41,498 nucleotides of DNA from Spirochaetia bacterium (GTDB lineage Bacteria; Spirochaetota; Spirochaetia; Treponematales; Breznakiellaceae), in NCBI GenBank assembly GCA_026002025.1, contig BOAU01000006.1:1-41498 (forward strand), read 5' to 3'. Positions 8,185-15,724 of the stretch are shown here, piece by piece. Both the position numbers and the translations under genes were made by a program. The notes beneath the pieces are model-generated. The model worked only from the letters and a program-made list of their open reading frames with translations. It searched no databases and was not told the origin of the DNA. Position 1 is the stretch's first letter. Each line of letters starts with the position of its first letter.

Positions 8185-9033
8185 TTATATCTGCCCTTGA
8201 TAATAATCAATGGTCATTATTTCTTTGAACCCTACGTTTTTATACAATTTATACGCATTTATATTATTACTATCCACATCAATAATGATATCCCTATTAT
8301 TATAATCAAGTTGATTTATTATTGATTTTATCAATTCTTTTCCATACCCCTTGTTCTGTTCTTCTTTTATTATTCCAACCGTATTTATGGAAATATCTTT
8401 ATCATATCCTACAAAGGCAATACCAATATTTTTATTATCCTTTATCCCTATATACCCTTTTCTTGATTCTGATTTTATACTTGATGCTATAAAACCTTTT
8501 GTTTCTTCATAATTACCACCAAAGGCATCTAAAAGAATATTTATCATTATTTCCATATCGCTTTCATTGGCCATTTTTATTATTATTCTTTGATTATTAT
8601 TTTCTTGAGGTTGTTTTATATATTTCATTGTATATTCTGTGTGATGTATCGTAAATCCTTTGTTTTTTATTATTTCCATTCCATTTTTTGAATTTCTATC
8701 GCAAACATATAAAATAGTGCCGATATTAAATTCTTCTAAATTTTTATGGGCTGTTTCCATTAATTCCTTTGCTATTCCTTTTTTTCTATATTTCGGGTTT
8801 ATACAAATGGAAATTTCCGCCTCATTAATCATTGGCGCAAAAATTGATACTATGCCAATAAGTTCTTCTTTGTTATAATAGAGTATCCAACTTTTTAAAT
8901 CCTTAAAATGATTTAAGAAATGATCCATTTGAATACACGTTTTAGTATTATCATATTTTTCACATAAATTGACAAGATTATTTATTTCGAGAATTTGTTC
9001 ATTTGAAATATTTATAGTATTAAGTATCATCAT
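8185..9033 (-). CDS. Double-domain GNAT acetyltransferase
   Basis: The 282-residue protein carries two GNAT folds in tandem. The acetyl-CoA-binding loop (Q/R-x-x-G-x-G/A) appears twice: YRKKGIAKELM at about residue 82 and EQNKGYGKELI at about 229. The second domain ends with the typical NINAYKLYKNVGF element. Such enzymes acetylate amines on small molecules or proteins; the substrate cannot be read here. Two ATG codons in a row (9033, 9030) follow directly after AGGAG, so the second may be used. GNAT genes are common cargo of integron cassettes. Confidence 0.82.
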   Translation of the reverse strand: MMILNTINISNEQILEINNLVNLCEKYDNTKTCIQMDHFLNHFKDLKSWILYYNKEELIGIVSIFAPMINEAEISICINPKYRKKGIAKELMETAHKNLEEFNIGTILYVCDRNSKNGMEIIKNKGFTIHHTEYTMKYIKQPQENNNQRIIIKMANESDMEIMINILLDAFGGNYEETKGFIASSIKSESRKGYIGIKDNKNIGIAFVGYDKDISINTVGIIKEEQNKGYGKELIKSIINQLDYNNRDIIIDVDSNNINAYKLYKNVGFKEIMTIDYYQGQI

Positions 9034-9083
9034 CTCCTGACAATATATGATACATTTTTTATTGTCAAGCAGGCATACCTCAA

Positions 9084-9198
9084 AAAATGTGGGTGGAGTG
9101 AGCCGTGGGAAGGAGCGGCAGACTTTAAGTCTGAAGCGACTGACCTAGGCGAACGGAACCCGGAGGGGCTTTAGCCCCGAACCGCAAACCGTATGTTA
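9084..9198. repeat. Dispersed repeat type B, near-identical to 27082-27195
   Basis: About 115 bases match the segment at 27082-27195 with one substitution and one indel, although the copies lie 18 kb apart. Each contains small hairpins (CAGACTT-AGTCTG and GGGGCTTTAGCCCC), the inner box CGCAAACC and the end GTATGTTA. GTTAAAC at 9195-9201 fits the attC outer box GTTRRRY. Here the left arm present in the 27000 copy is missing or changed. The element lies between the GNAT gene and the HigBA pair. Confidence 0.75.
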
Positions 9199-9293
9199 AA
9201 CGAAATTTTTTTTGTCCCAAGACGGGGGGAGTGCCCTCCATGGCGCCAAGAAATATTTGCCTTTTTTAATAAAAAACAGGGTAAATAACTATG

Positions 9294-9587
9294 TTAGGAG
9301 GCTTTTTGTTGGATGCTTAACTGAAAACCCAAATTATTAAGCACTTTAACAACCGTTGAAAAAGAAGGGTTTCCTTTTGGAGAAAGGGAATCATACAGCC
9401 CTTCGCGATTAAGTTTTAACTCACTGGCAAGCTGGGCCATGCCTTTTGAACGGGCAATTTCACCCATTATTTTTAAGAAAAATTTTGTATCGTTTTCTTC
9501 AAGGGCAACTTCAAACATGGCGATTACATCCTCTTTGGTTTCAAGCTCTTCGGATAAATGCCAATCACTTACCGTTATTTTTTCCAT
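9294..9587 (-). CDS. HigA-type antitoxin (addiction module antidote)
   Basis: The 97-residue protein has a C-terminal helix-turn-helix of the HigA/COG3636 type (GMAQLASELKLNREGLYDSL, then GNPSFSTVVKVLNNLGFQL). It should bind the toxin encoded just upstream and repress their shared promoter. I start at the ATG at 9587, behind GAGGAGGAGGATTAAA; the frame is open further up but overlaps the toxin gene. The toxin stop and this start are one base apart, giving the toxin-first order typical of higBA modules. Confidence 0.85.
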   Translation of the reverse strand: MEKITVSDWHLSEELETKEDVIAMFEVALEENDTKFFLKIMGEIARSKGMAQLASELKLNREGLYDSLSPKGNPSFSTVVKVLNNLGFQLSIQQKAS

Positions 9588-9588
9588 T

Positions 9589-9897
9589 TTAATCCTCCTC
9601 CTCTTCAAGGGGTTCAAGGGCGATTTTTTGCGCCGTTTTAATATCTTCCTCCTGGGTGAGTTTATCCCCGCCGCAGAGCAAGATGATGATTTCCTTCCCG
9701 GTATCTTTGCAGTACACACGATAGCCGGGGCCGTAGTCGATACGCATTTCAAACACGTTATTTCCACCCGCAGGCTTCCAATCCCCCCGGTTGCCTTCTT
9801 CAAGCCGCGCTATGCGGGCGAAAATTCGGACCCGTGCGCGGGGATCGTTGAGCTTTTTTATCCATTTTTTGTACTTGCTTGTCTTGCGGACCTTCAT
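9589..9897 (-). CDS. HigB/RelE-type toxin (phage-derived Gp49-like)
   Basis: The 102-residue basic protein matches the putative addiction-module killer family: WIKKLNDPRARVRIFARIARLEEGN, then the core FEMRIDYGPGYRVYC, and a C-terminal ILLCGGDKLTQEEDI. Proteins of this RelE-like fold cut mRNA on the ribosome. The last residues are a run of acidic Glu encoded by GAGGAGGAG, which also serves as the ribosome site of the antitoxin gene. The pair lies in the repeat-divided island, where such modules often help keep an array from being lost. Confidence 0.85.
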   Translation of the reverse strand: MKVRKTSKYKKWIKKLNDPRARVRIFARIARLEEGNRGDWKPAGGNNVFEMRIDYGPGYRVYCKDTGKEIIILLCGGDKLTQEEDIKTAQKIALEPLEEEED

Positions 9898-9985
9898 AGT
9901 TTGATAATAGGTTATAACCTACAGATTGTCAAGCACCACGAAGGGGGATCGCTTTTGTCGGACTCGTAGGCCGGAATATTCACGA

Positions 9986-10312
9986 TCAGGTTAGAACATT
10001 CCCCAAATTCTGCTCTAACTCTTTGATCCGGCCGTTAAGAGCCGTTTCAACATCGGCTAAGACCAATTCCTGATATTTTTTTATATATTCCAGCGGGAAA
10101 GCCTTCATTGAAAATAGCTCCGGGGAATCTACCTCCAAGGCGGCGGCTATCCGTTCCAGCATTTCCGGGGAGGGGAATTTCCGCTCCATCTCTATCATGC
10201 CTATATAATGGGTGGACGTATTCACCTTTTCGGCCAATTTGGCCTGTGATAAGCCACGGATATGCCTCTGTTCCTTCATATTGGCGGCCAATAAAGCTCT
10301 AAGACTTGTCAT
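9986..10312 (-). CDS. XRE-family helix-turn-helix regulator
   Basis: This 108-residue protein has an N-terminal Cro/C1-type helix-turn-helix (RHIRGLSQAKLAEKVNTSTHYI, then GMIEMERKFPSPEMLERIAAAL) and a C-terminal helical tail that may mediate dimerisation. I prefer the ATG at 10312; a TTG three codons upstream lies inside the GGAGG ribosome site. It is divergent from a strong promoter and the 10503 lipoprotein gene, so it may regulate that promoter or itself. It could also have arrived with the adjacent HigBA pair. Confidence 0.8.
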   Translation of the reverse strand: MTSLRALLAANMKEQRHIRGLSQAKLAEKVNTSTHYIGMIEMERKFPSPEMLERIAAALEVDSPELFSMKAFPLEYIKKYQELVLADVETALNGRIKELEQNLGNVLT

Positions 10313-10362
10313 AACCTCCAACCATACCCAAAATTTACTTCATTTTAGGGTTCAGGGGGGTA

Positions 10363-10391
10363 TTGACAACTTTCTATTAGGGATTTAATAT
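10363..10391 (+). promoter_or_regulatory. Strong sigma-70 promoter for the 10503 lipoprotein
   Basis: TTGACA at 10363-10368 and TAATAT at 10386-10391 are separated by exactly 17 bases. The start codon of the lipoprotein lies 112 bases after the -10 box, so the mRNA should have a leader of about 105 bases. Confidence 0.6.
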
Positions 10392-10502
10392 ATAAATACT
10401 TCCAATTTGGCAGTCATTTTACCAAAATGGGGAAGATGGCGGGTGTTGCCTGCCGGAAAAATACAAAAGTCATGCGGACTTTAAACGTAAAGGTAGAGCG
10501 AG

Positions 10503-10955
10503 ATGAGGAAGAATGTTTTTTTGGGAGGAATGCTGGTAATGGTACTGGCATTCGGAATGACGGTTGTTGGGTGCGCAAGCTTATTCAGTAGAGCTCCAAA
10601 AAGTTTCCAACAAGGTAGTGCTGGTGATACCACTATTTTACTTCGTGATGGCTTAGACTTTGATCGGGCTTTTCGTGAAGTTGCCTTTATTCTTAACAGG
10701 CACGGCTTTGATACGGAAATGATACAACCAGAAGTTGGGTTTATACGTACACGCTGGAGTTTTACCTGGAACGATAAAGGACAAACCCTTGAAGCGTACC
10801 GGGTACGTATTCTTTGTAATTTTAATCCTAGCCGAACTCAGTTAATACTCAAAGCAGAGGCAGAGTATTCAAAGGGAGGCAACTGGGTAAGTGGTTTTGA
10901 TACCAGGGCTATAGAAACTTTGCGAAATGATATTAATCAAAGTATTGGGAATTAG
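10503..10955 (+). CDS. Small lipoprotein, function unknown
   Basis: The 150-residue protein has a lipoprotein signal: MRKNVFLGGMLVMVLAFGMT followed by lipobox VVGC. The leader closely resembles that of the 25847 lipoprotein (the shared ML-x-MVL-x-FG core), although the mature parts do not. The mature domain, about 125 residues, contains RHGFDTEMIQPEVGFIRTRW and has an alternating pattern suggesting a small beta-rich fold. I do not recognise a family. The gene has its own promoter and a terminator-like hairpin (11017-11049), so it is a single-gene unit. Confidence 0.7.
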   Translation: MRKNVFLGGMLVMVLAFGMTVVGCASLFSRAPKSFQQGSAGDTTILLRDGLDFDRAFREVAFILNRHGFDTEMIQPEVGFIRTRWSFTWNDKGQTLEAYRVRILCNFNPSRTQLILKAEAEYSKGGNWVSGFDTRAIETLRNDINQSIGN

Positions 10956-11016
10956 TTACAGGGTTTGCGCTATAGTTGGGTAACGCATTAAGCGCCTGTC
11001 ACCAGTTAACACTTCG

Positions 11017-11049
11017 GCCCGGTTTAATAATAGACCGGGTTTTATTTTA
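11017..11049 (+). terminator. Rho-independent terminator after the 10503 lipoprotein
   Basis: CCCGGT (11018-11023) pairs with ACCGGG (11034-11039) across a 10-base loop, and TTTTTATTTT follows. It lies 62 bases after the stop codon. Confidence 0.7.
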
Positions 11050-11127
11050 TATTATATGCAGTAATATTAATAAAATATAATTTGCATATTTAAAAAATAA
11101 GAATATTATTAAAAACATTATTCGAAT

Positions 11128-11160
11128 AGTCCGCCATCCATGGCGGAAGAGGACAAAAAA
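11128..11160. terminator. Perfect hairpin followed by A-run
   Basis: TCCGCCAT (11130-11137) and ATGGCGGA (11140-11147) form a perfect 8-bp stem, and AAAAAAAA follows on this strand. Read on the other strand the T-run precedes the stem, so it is not a classical terminator. It sits next to the type A repeat at 11167. Confidence 0.3.
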
Positions 11161-11166
11161 AACTTC

Positions 11167-11233
11167 GTTTAACATACGCTATACGCGCAGACCGTTCGGA
11201 CCGCTGGTCCGCGGTCTGACGCTGCAGTAGCGG
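11167..11233. repeat. attC-like hairpin repeat (type A), truncated at SDR gene
   Basis: The element starts with GTTTAAC (fits RYYYAAC) and TAACATACGCTATACGCGCAG, continues through the loop GACCGTTCGGACCGCTGGTCC and ends with GGTCTGACGCTGCAGTAGCGGC. Both arms match the repeat at 7499-7595. The final GTTRRRY box is missing: the repeat stops at the stop codon of the SDR gene. This marks the right border of the accessory island. Confidence 0.5.
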
Positions 11234-12025
11234 CTAGTACATCTGCACACCACCGTCTGAGCGGATGTCCGAGCCGGTCATAAAGGCGCTCCGTTCATCC
11301 GCAAGAAAGACGGCAATATAGCCTATGTCGAAGGGCTGGCCTATGCGGCCGGAAAGAAAGCCTCCCGGGGGATAGTTGTAATACCCCAGGGCATCCGGGT
11401 CCGGGGGGCGGTGCATCGGCTGCTTGGCGGCACTGGGGGGAACCATGACCGCGCCGGGACTGAGGGTGTTCACGGTGATGCCGTAGCGGCCCAGAGCCAG
11501 CGCCGCTTCCCGTGTAAGCATCTTGAGGCCGCCTTTGGCGGTTCCGTAGATGGCGTCGAAACCGGTGGGCCGCTTGTCGTGGATCGAAGCCACGTTGATG
11601 ATCCTGCCGTAGCCGGCTTTCTTCATGTAAGGCATTACTTCCTGAATGGCCCGCCAGTAACCCTTCACATTTACTGTCATGAGCAGATCGTATTCAGCCT
11701 CTGAATATTCAAAAAGCTGTTTGTTTAACTGCACCGCGGCATTGTTCACCAGAATATCTATTTTGCCGTAATGCTCAATAGCCTTCGCAAAAAGATTCCG
11801 TATATCATCACGGTTACGCATATCGGTTTTAACGGGGAAAAATTCGCCGCCGCCATCGATACTCCCGGCGGCCGCTTCCTTAAGCTGCCGCGCGGTTTCA
11901 TCCGGGGGATCCCGGTTAAAGGTCCCCGCCACCTTCGCCCCGGCCTGGGCCAGCGCCACGGAAATGCCCTGCCCGATCCCGGTTGCGGAACCGGTTACTA
12001 TTGCTACCCTTCCTGCAAGTCCCAT
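11234..12025 (-). CDS. Short-chain dehydrogenase/reductase (SDR)
   Basis: This is a 263-residue classical SDR with NAD(P)-binding TGSATGIG at 11-18, NNAAV near 94, catalytic Ser147, and Tyr160-x-x-x-Lys164 (YGTAK). It ends with the typical DERSAFMTGSDIRSDGGVQMY. SDRs of this group oxidise or reduce sugars, polyols or oxo-acids. It is encoded directly after a second SDR (one base between stop and start) and divergent from an enolase-superfamily dehydratase, which suggests a sugar or sugar-acid pathway. The ribosome site is GGAGGGCTTAAT. Confidence 0.85.
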   Translation of the reverse strand: MGLAGRVAIVTGSATGIGQGISVALAQAGAKVAGTFNRDPPDETARQLKEAAAGSIDGGGEFFPVKTDMRNRDDIRNLFAKAIEHYGKIDILVNNAAVQLNKQLFEYSEAEYDLLMTVNVKGYWRAIQEVMPYMKKAGYGRIINVASIHDKRPTGFDAIYGTAKGGLKMLTREAALALGRYGITVNTLSPGAVMVPPSAAKQPMHRPPDPDALGYYNYPPGGFLSGRIGQPFDIGYIAVFLADERSAFMTGSDIRSDGGVQMY

Positions 12026-12026
12026 A

Positions 12027-12851
12027 TTAAGCCCTCCTTATTTCCTGGCCGGTTGCACGGTCCAGTCTTTTTGTCCGGGCAAAATAGGTCAGCGTAAATC
12101 CGCCGTCCAGCCTGAGTTCCGCGCCGTTGGCAAAACCCGAATCATCACTTGCAAAATACAGAACCGCTTCTGCAATATCATTGATATTCCCCAGCCGGGG
12201 AAGGCGGACATGCGCCTGGGTATGCTCATACAATGGAGAAAGATCGCTGTAGAAATACTGTTCCTCACCTTCAATGGGTCCCATCTCAATAACATTGGTC
12301 CGCACACCCGCATCCCCCATGTCAAGGACCATTTCACGGGCAAGATTTTTGAGGCAGCCCTTGGCCATGCTGTAGGCAAAGGACGCCCCGAAGGGTTTTT
12401 CATCGTGGATGGAACTGACAAAAACAAAATTGCCCGACTTCGCTTTTTTCATTGAAGCGCCCGCGGCAACTACATAAAGGTATGCGCTTTTCATGTTGAT
12501 CGCCATAATGCGGTCGTAGGTTTCGTCATCGCAGTCTTCAAGGTTTGCGGGGATCACCTCGTTGTTGTTGAAAACCAGAACATCAATCCTGCCGTATTTT
12601 TGCAGAACCTCCTGCACAGCGGCGTCAATCTGCGCCTTCGAGGCCGGGTCCGCGTGAAGCGTCAAAATTGACGGCGTCAAAATTGACGGCGTCAGAACTG
12701 AGGGCGTCAATTCCGCGGGGTGCGCCGCATCATCCGCAGGAAATATGTTCACCGCGACATGGGCCCCTTCCTCCGCAAGCCGGGCGGCGATTCCGGCCCC
12801 TGCGCGGGAAGCACCTTCGGTGATCAGGACCACCTTATCCTTCAGTTTCAT
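12027..12851 (-). CDS. SDR-family oxidoreductase with tandem LTPSI insertion
   Basis: The ATG at 12851 follows GGAGGGGAG and gives 274 residues. Catalytic Tyr160 and Lys164 (YSMAK) and the preceding Ser (VFVSSIHD) are present. The nucleotide-binding motif reads TEGASRAGAG rather than the usual TGxxxGxG, so cofactor binding may be altered. A run of LTPSV/LTPSI repeats at residues 48-65, encoded by a 15-base tandem repeat, sits in the variable region after the second beta strand. The two adjacent SDRs share the unusual SIHD(K/E)(K/R)P sequence after the catalytic Ser, so they are probably paralogues or partners in one pathway. Confidence 0.8.
   Translation of the reverse strand: MKLKDKVVLITEGASRAGAGIAARLAEEGAHVAVNIFPADDAAHPAELTPSVLTPSILTPSILTLHADPASKAQIDAAVQEVLQKYGRIDVLVFNNNEVIPANLEDCDDETYDRIMAINMKSAYLYVVAAGASMKKAKSGNFVFVSSIHDEKPFGASFAYSMAKGCLKNLAREMVLDMGDAGVRTNVIEMGPIEGEEQYFYSDLSPLYEHTQAHVRLPRLGNINDIAEAVLYFASDDSGFANGAELRLDGGFTLTYFARTKRLDRATGQEIRRA
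12658..12717. repeat. Four 15-bp tandem units inside an SDR gene
   Basis: The units start at 12658, 12673, 12688 and 12703. The second is GGCGTCAAAATTGAC; the first differs by one base, and the third and fourth are diverged. They encode five residues each (LTPSI), so a change in copy number keeps the reading frame. Confidence 0.85.
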
Positions 12852-12920
12852 CTCCCCTCCTTGTAAACAGGACTTCTCAACCGGCCCCAATCATTATACA
12901 ATATCTTAAGGAGAATAACC

Positions 12921-14321
12921 ATGAGCGAATCAGCCAAGTTTCAAAAATCAGAATATGATGAACTGCTTAACTATGTCAAAAGCGGTTCAAAACCATCGGA
13001 CCTCAGAATAACGGACCTGCGCTTCACCGACATCGCGGGGGCGCCCATGCACTGTACCATGATGAAGGTTTACACGAACCAGGGCCTGGTGGGCTACGGC
13101 GAAGTCCGGGACGGGGCCAGCAAGACCTACGCCCTGATGCTCAAGAATCTCCTCATCGGGGAGAATCCCTGCGCCATCGACAAAATTTTCCGCAAGATAA
13201 AACAGTTCGGCTTCCATAGCCGCCAGGCCGGCGGGGTCTGCGCGGTGGAGATCGCCCTCTGGGATTTGGCGGGGAAGGCCTACGGCGTTCCGGTTTACCA
13301 GATGCTGGGCGGCAAGTTCCGTGACAAAATACGCTGCTACTGCGACACTGATGTTGAAGGCAAACATACCGGCAAGGATATGGGCAAGGCCCTGAAGGAA
13401 CGGATGGCCCGGGGCTATACCTTCGCCAAAATGGATCTGGGGATTGGCCTTCTCTTTGATGTGCCCGGAACCCTTACCGCCCCCCTGGGCTTCCTTGAAG
13501 AATTCAGAAGCCGGGGCCGGGAATACGGCGCATGGCTGCGGAGCCACAAAAGTTTCGACCCCTCGTTCTACGAACCGCGCGGCAAAGCCTACGATATTCA
13601 GAACATCGCCCATCCCTTTACGGGAATTCACATTACCGAAAAGGGCCTTGATGTGCTTGAAGAATACGTCAAACAGGTGCGGGATGAGGTCGGCTGGGAC
13701 ATTCCCCTGGCCATTGATCACTTCGGCCACCTGGGTGTGGAGGACTGCATCAAACTTGCCCGGCGGATCGAAAAGTACAACATCGCCTGGGCCGAGGACA
13801 TGATCCCCTGGCAAGCGACAGACCAGTGGGTGCGGCTCCGCAACGCCACCACCACACCCCTGGGCACCGGAGAGGACATCTACCTGAAAGAAGGATTCAG
13901 GCCCCTCCTGGAAGCGGGGGCGGTCAGCGTGATCCACCCGGACCTGCTCACCTCAGGGGGTATTCTCGAAAACAAGAAGATCGGAGATCTGGCTCAGGAC
14001 TACGGTGTCGCCATGGCGGTCCACATGGCGGAAACCCCCATCGCCGCAATGGCCTGTGTCCATTCGATAGCGGCCACGGAAAATTTCCTGGTCCTGGAAA
14101 ACCACTCCGCCGACGTGCCCTGGTGGGATGACCTCGTAAAGGGCCTGCCCAAGCCGATTGTGGATCACGGCTACATCGCCGTGCCGGACAAGCCGGGCCT
14201 GGGCATCGACGAACTCAACGAGGAAGTCATCGCCGAACACATCCATCCGCTCATCCCCGGCCAGTGGGAAGAAACCAGCGCCTGGGATTACGATATTTCC
14301 AATAACCGACTTTGGAGTTAG
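12921..14321 (+). CDS. Enolase-superfamily (mandelate racemase-like) sugar-acid dehydratase
   Basis: The 466-residue protein has the two-domain enolase-superfamily layout. The metal ligands are visible: Asp266 (AIDHFG), Glu292 (WAEDM) and Glu318 (GTGEDIY). Candidate catalytic residues are Lys170 in AKMDLG and His368 in AVHMAET. Family members remove water from, or epimerise, acid sugars through an enolate. A ~60-residue stretch after the Lys motif (about 177-240) is longer than in most members and may cover the active site. It is longer than typical members (~400). AAGGAGAATAACC precedes the ATG. Divergent from two SDR genes, it probably shares a sugar-acid pathway with them. Confidence 0.82.
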   Translation: MSESAKFQKSEYDELLNYVKSGSKPSDLRITDLRFTDIAGAPMHCTMMKVYTNQGLVGYGEVRDGASKTYALMLKNLLIGENPCAIDKIFRKIKQFGFHSRQAGGVCAVEIALWDLAGKAYGVPVYQMLGGKFRDKIRCYCDTDVEGKHTGKDMGKALKERMARGYTFAKMDLGIGLLFDVPGTLTAPLGFLEEFRSRGREYGAWLRSHKSFDPSFYEPRGKAYDIQNIAHPFTGIHITEKGLDVLEEYVKQVRDEVGWDIPLAIDHFGHLGVEDCIKLARRIEKYNIAWAEDMIPWQATDQWVRLRNATTTPLGTGEDIYLKEGFRPLLEAGAVSVIHPDLLTSGGILENKKIGDLAQDYGVAMAVHMAETPIAAMACVHSIAATENFLVLENHSADVPWWDDLVKGLPKPIVDHGYIAVPDKPGLGIDELNEEVIAEHIHPLIPGQWEETSAWDYDISNNRLWS

Positions 14322-14338
14322 GGCGGTACAAGAATTTT

Positions 14339-14420
14339 TAACCACTGACCACACAGACAAGACGGACTTTTGCTTTGATTTCTTTTCTTTTGTCCGTGAG
14401 GTCAGTGTGGTCCGTGGTTA
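14339..14420. repeat. Long imperfect inverted repeat between genes
   Basis: The arm 14339-14367 (TAACCACTGACCACACAGAC...) pairs with 14392-14420 with about five mismatches over 29 bases, around a 24-base pyrimidine-rich loop. It lies 17 bases after the stop of the dehydratase gene and may serve as a two-way terminator or be a mobile intergenic palindrome. Confidence 0.7.
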
Positions 14421-14469
14421 AATCCTTGATTTTGGAACCGGCTCAGGCATACAAATTTACCTGCCTGAT

Positions 14470-15504
14470 TTATTCATCGATTATTATGTCCAACCCGTAT
14501 TTTCTGATATCCGTTTTTTTTACTTCCGGATCATCAATGCTGTTTTTTAATGCTTCGATTATATTTTCCGCGAATATTACCTTATAGGGCCTTCCGAAAT
14601 AATTCCTGATCGCATTATTAAGACGGGGCAGTCCCTTTGTTTCATTATGTTTTTTTATTACCGCAATATACAGCCTGCATAATTTTTCCTCTATGAGTCT
14701 GGGATCATTTTCCAGTAAAACATCCTTTACAAGGGGGCCTATTTCATTAAAGGATTTCAGTTTTTTAAACGAAGTTCCAAACCATTTGCTGTATGCAATA
14801 TATTTTCCCTCCAGATAAAAGCATATCTTTATGAGATAATTTACAATGCGGCCCGCCATGATCTTCAATCCGATAATATCATCCAATGCGCCGCTTCTGC
14901 CTATAAACGCCTCCTTGTTTGAAATATAAAACCACAGAACCGCCATCCTTAACTTGCAGACATCCATCGGATAAAAACTCAATTCTTTCCTTGTATTGTT
15001 CAATTTATTTAAACCGTCATGAAATACTTCCCCCGCGCTTATTTCAATTAATTTTTGATCGGAAAACTTAAGCCATTCGGCATTGGTAAAATTATTGATC
15101 CTATCTGTCTTTAAGTATGAAGCAAGATAATCCTCAAAGCTTGTCACTTCTATCAAATGATTGAGTGGTTTCCTTTCTGTCAATTCCATGCTTTGCGTCT
15201 TGTCATACCCTGGATCGGTAAAATTAACGGAGAAGCTTTTATAAAGAAAGGGCAGTTCAAGGCTTAAACAGTTTTTTATTTCCGGTATTAAGCTTTTATC
15301 ATCGACAAAGATCTGGCCGCGGGGACCCCAGTTATGATCCATGGATATTTCCGTGTCAAAACCCATAACATCAGAGCCGTATCCGATTAAGGATGCTGAA
15401 TAGTCCAGTTTCGGATATGCCTTTTCCAGCAAGGGTTTAACAACATCAAAATAAAAGCCTCTGTTCAATTCAAGGCCGTGCACAAATTGGGGTTTGCCCT
15501 TCAC
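14470..15504 (-). CDS. DUF4037-domain protein (nucleotidyltransferase-like)
   Basis: The signature GYGSDVMGFDTEISMDHNWGPR near the N terminus identifies a DUF4037 protein: the GS...D-x-D pattern is that of the nucleotidyltransferase fold, and the body is helical with an RLRMAVLWFYI-type segment (CKLRMAVLW). No activity is established. I choose the GTG at 15504 because AAAAGGAGTTAC lies just upstream; the frame runs on to 15582, but those residues (MRFFFFFF...) come from the neighbouring palindromic repeat and are unlikely to be translated. Length is 344 residues. It lies between two intergenic palindromes. Confidence 0.78.
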   Translation of the reverse strand: MKGKPQFVHGLELNRGFYFDVVKPLLEKAYPKLDYSASLIGYGSDVMGFDTEISMDHNWGPRGQIFVDDKSLIPEIKNCLSLELPFLYKSFSVNFTDPGYDKTQSMELTERKPLNHLIEVTSFEDYLASYLKTDRINNFTNAEWLKFSDQKLIEISAGEVFHDGLNKLNNTRKELSFYPMDVCKLRMAVLWFYISNKEAFIGRSGALDDIIGLKIMAGRIVNYLIKICFYLEGKYIAYSKWFGTSFKKLKSFNEIGPLVKDVLLENDPRLIEEKLCRLYIAVIKKHNETKGLPRLNNAIRNYFGRPYKVIFAENIIEALKNSIDDPEVKKTDIRKYGLDIIIDE

Positions 15505-15583
15505 CGTAACTCCTTTTAAAAAAGCCCGCAGCAAAATTCTAAACTTGACCCACAGATCAAAAAAGAAGAAGAAAAACCGCAAA

Positions 15584-15655
15584 GGCGCCGAAGGCGACTA
15601 AGGGGAAGAAGGGTTACTACTTTCTTTTCTTCCTTCCTTAGTCGCCTTCGGCGCC
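15584..15655. repeat. Perfect 20-bp inverted repeat
   Basis: GGCGCCGAAGGCGACTAAGG (15584-15603) is the exact reverse complement of 15636-15655, around a 32-base loop rich in T and C. Related fragments (GGCGCCTCC at 17163, CGCGCCTTTGTCGCCTTTGCGG at 17570) flank the GxxExxY gene. It looks like a dispersed intergenic palindrome. Confidence 0.8.
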
Positions 15656-15724
15656 TCCTATGTTTCTTGTCAAGGGAATTCGATAATTTTTTGTTACCGC
15701 TTCCCCAGACCGCTCCCAGCCCGA

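Noticed and set aside
6945..11233. Interpretation as a prophage or ICE remnant
   Set aside because: No integrase, terminase, relaxase, portal or tail gene is present; repeats with attC-like boxes explain the borders better.
7499..11233. CRISPR array
   Set aside because: The repeats are few, long, palindromic and separated by genes rather than by uniform short spacers, and no cas gene is seen.
12987..13937. Minus-strand frame of 316 codons inside the dehydratase gene
   Set aside because: It is an antisense shadow of a GC-rich gene that has intact catalytic residues.
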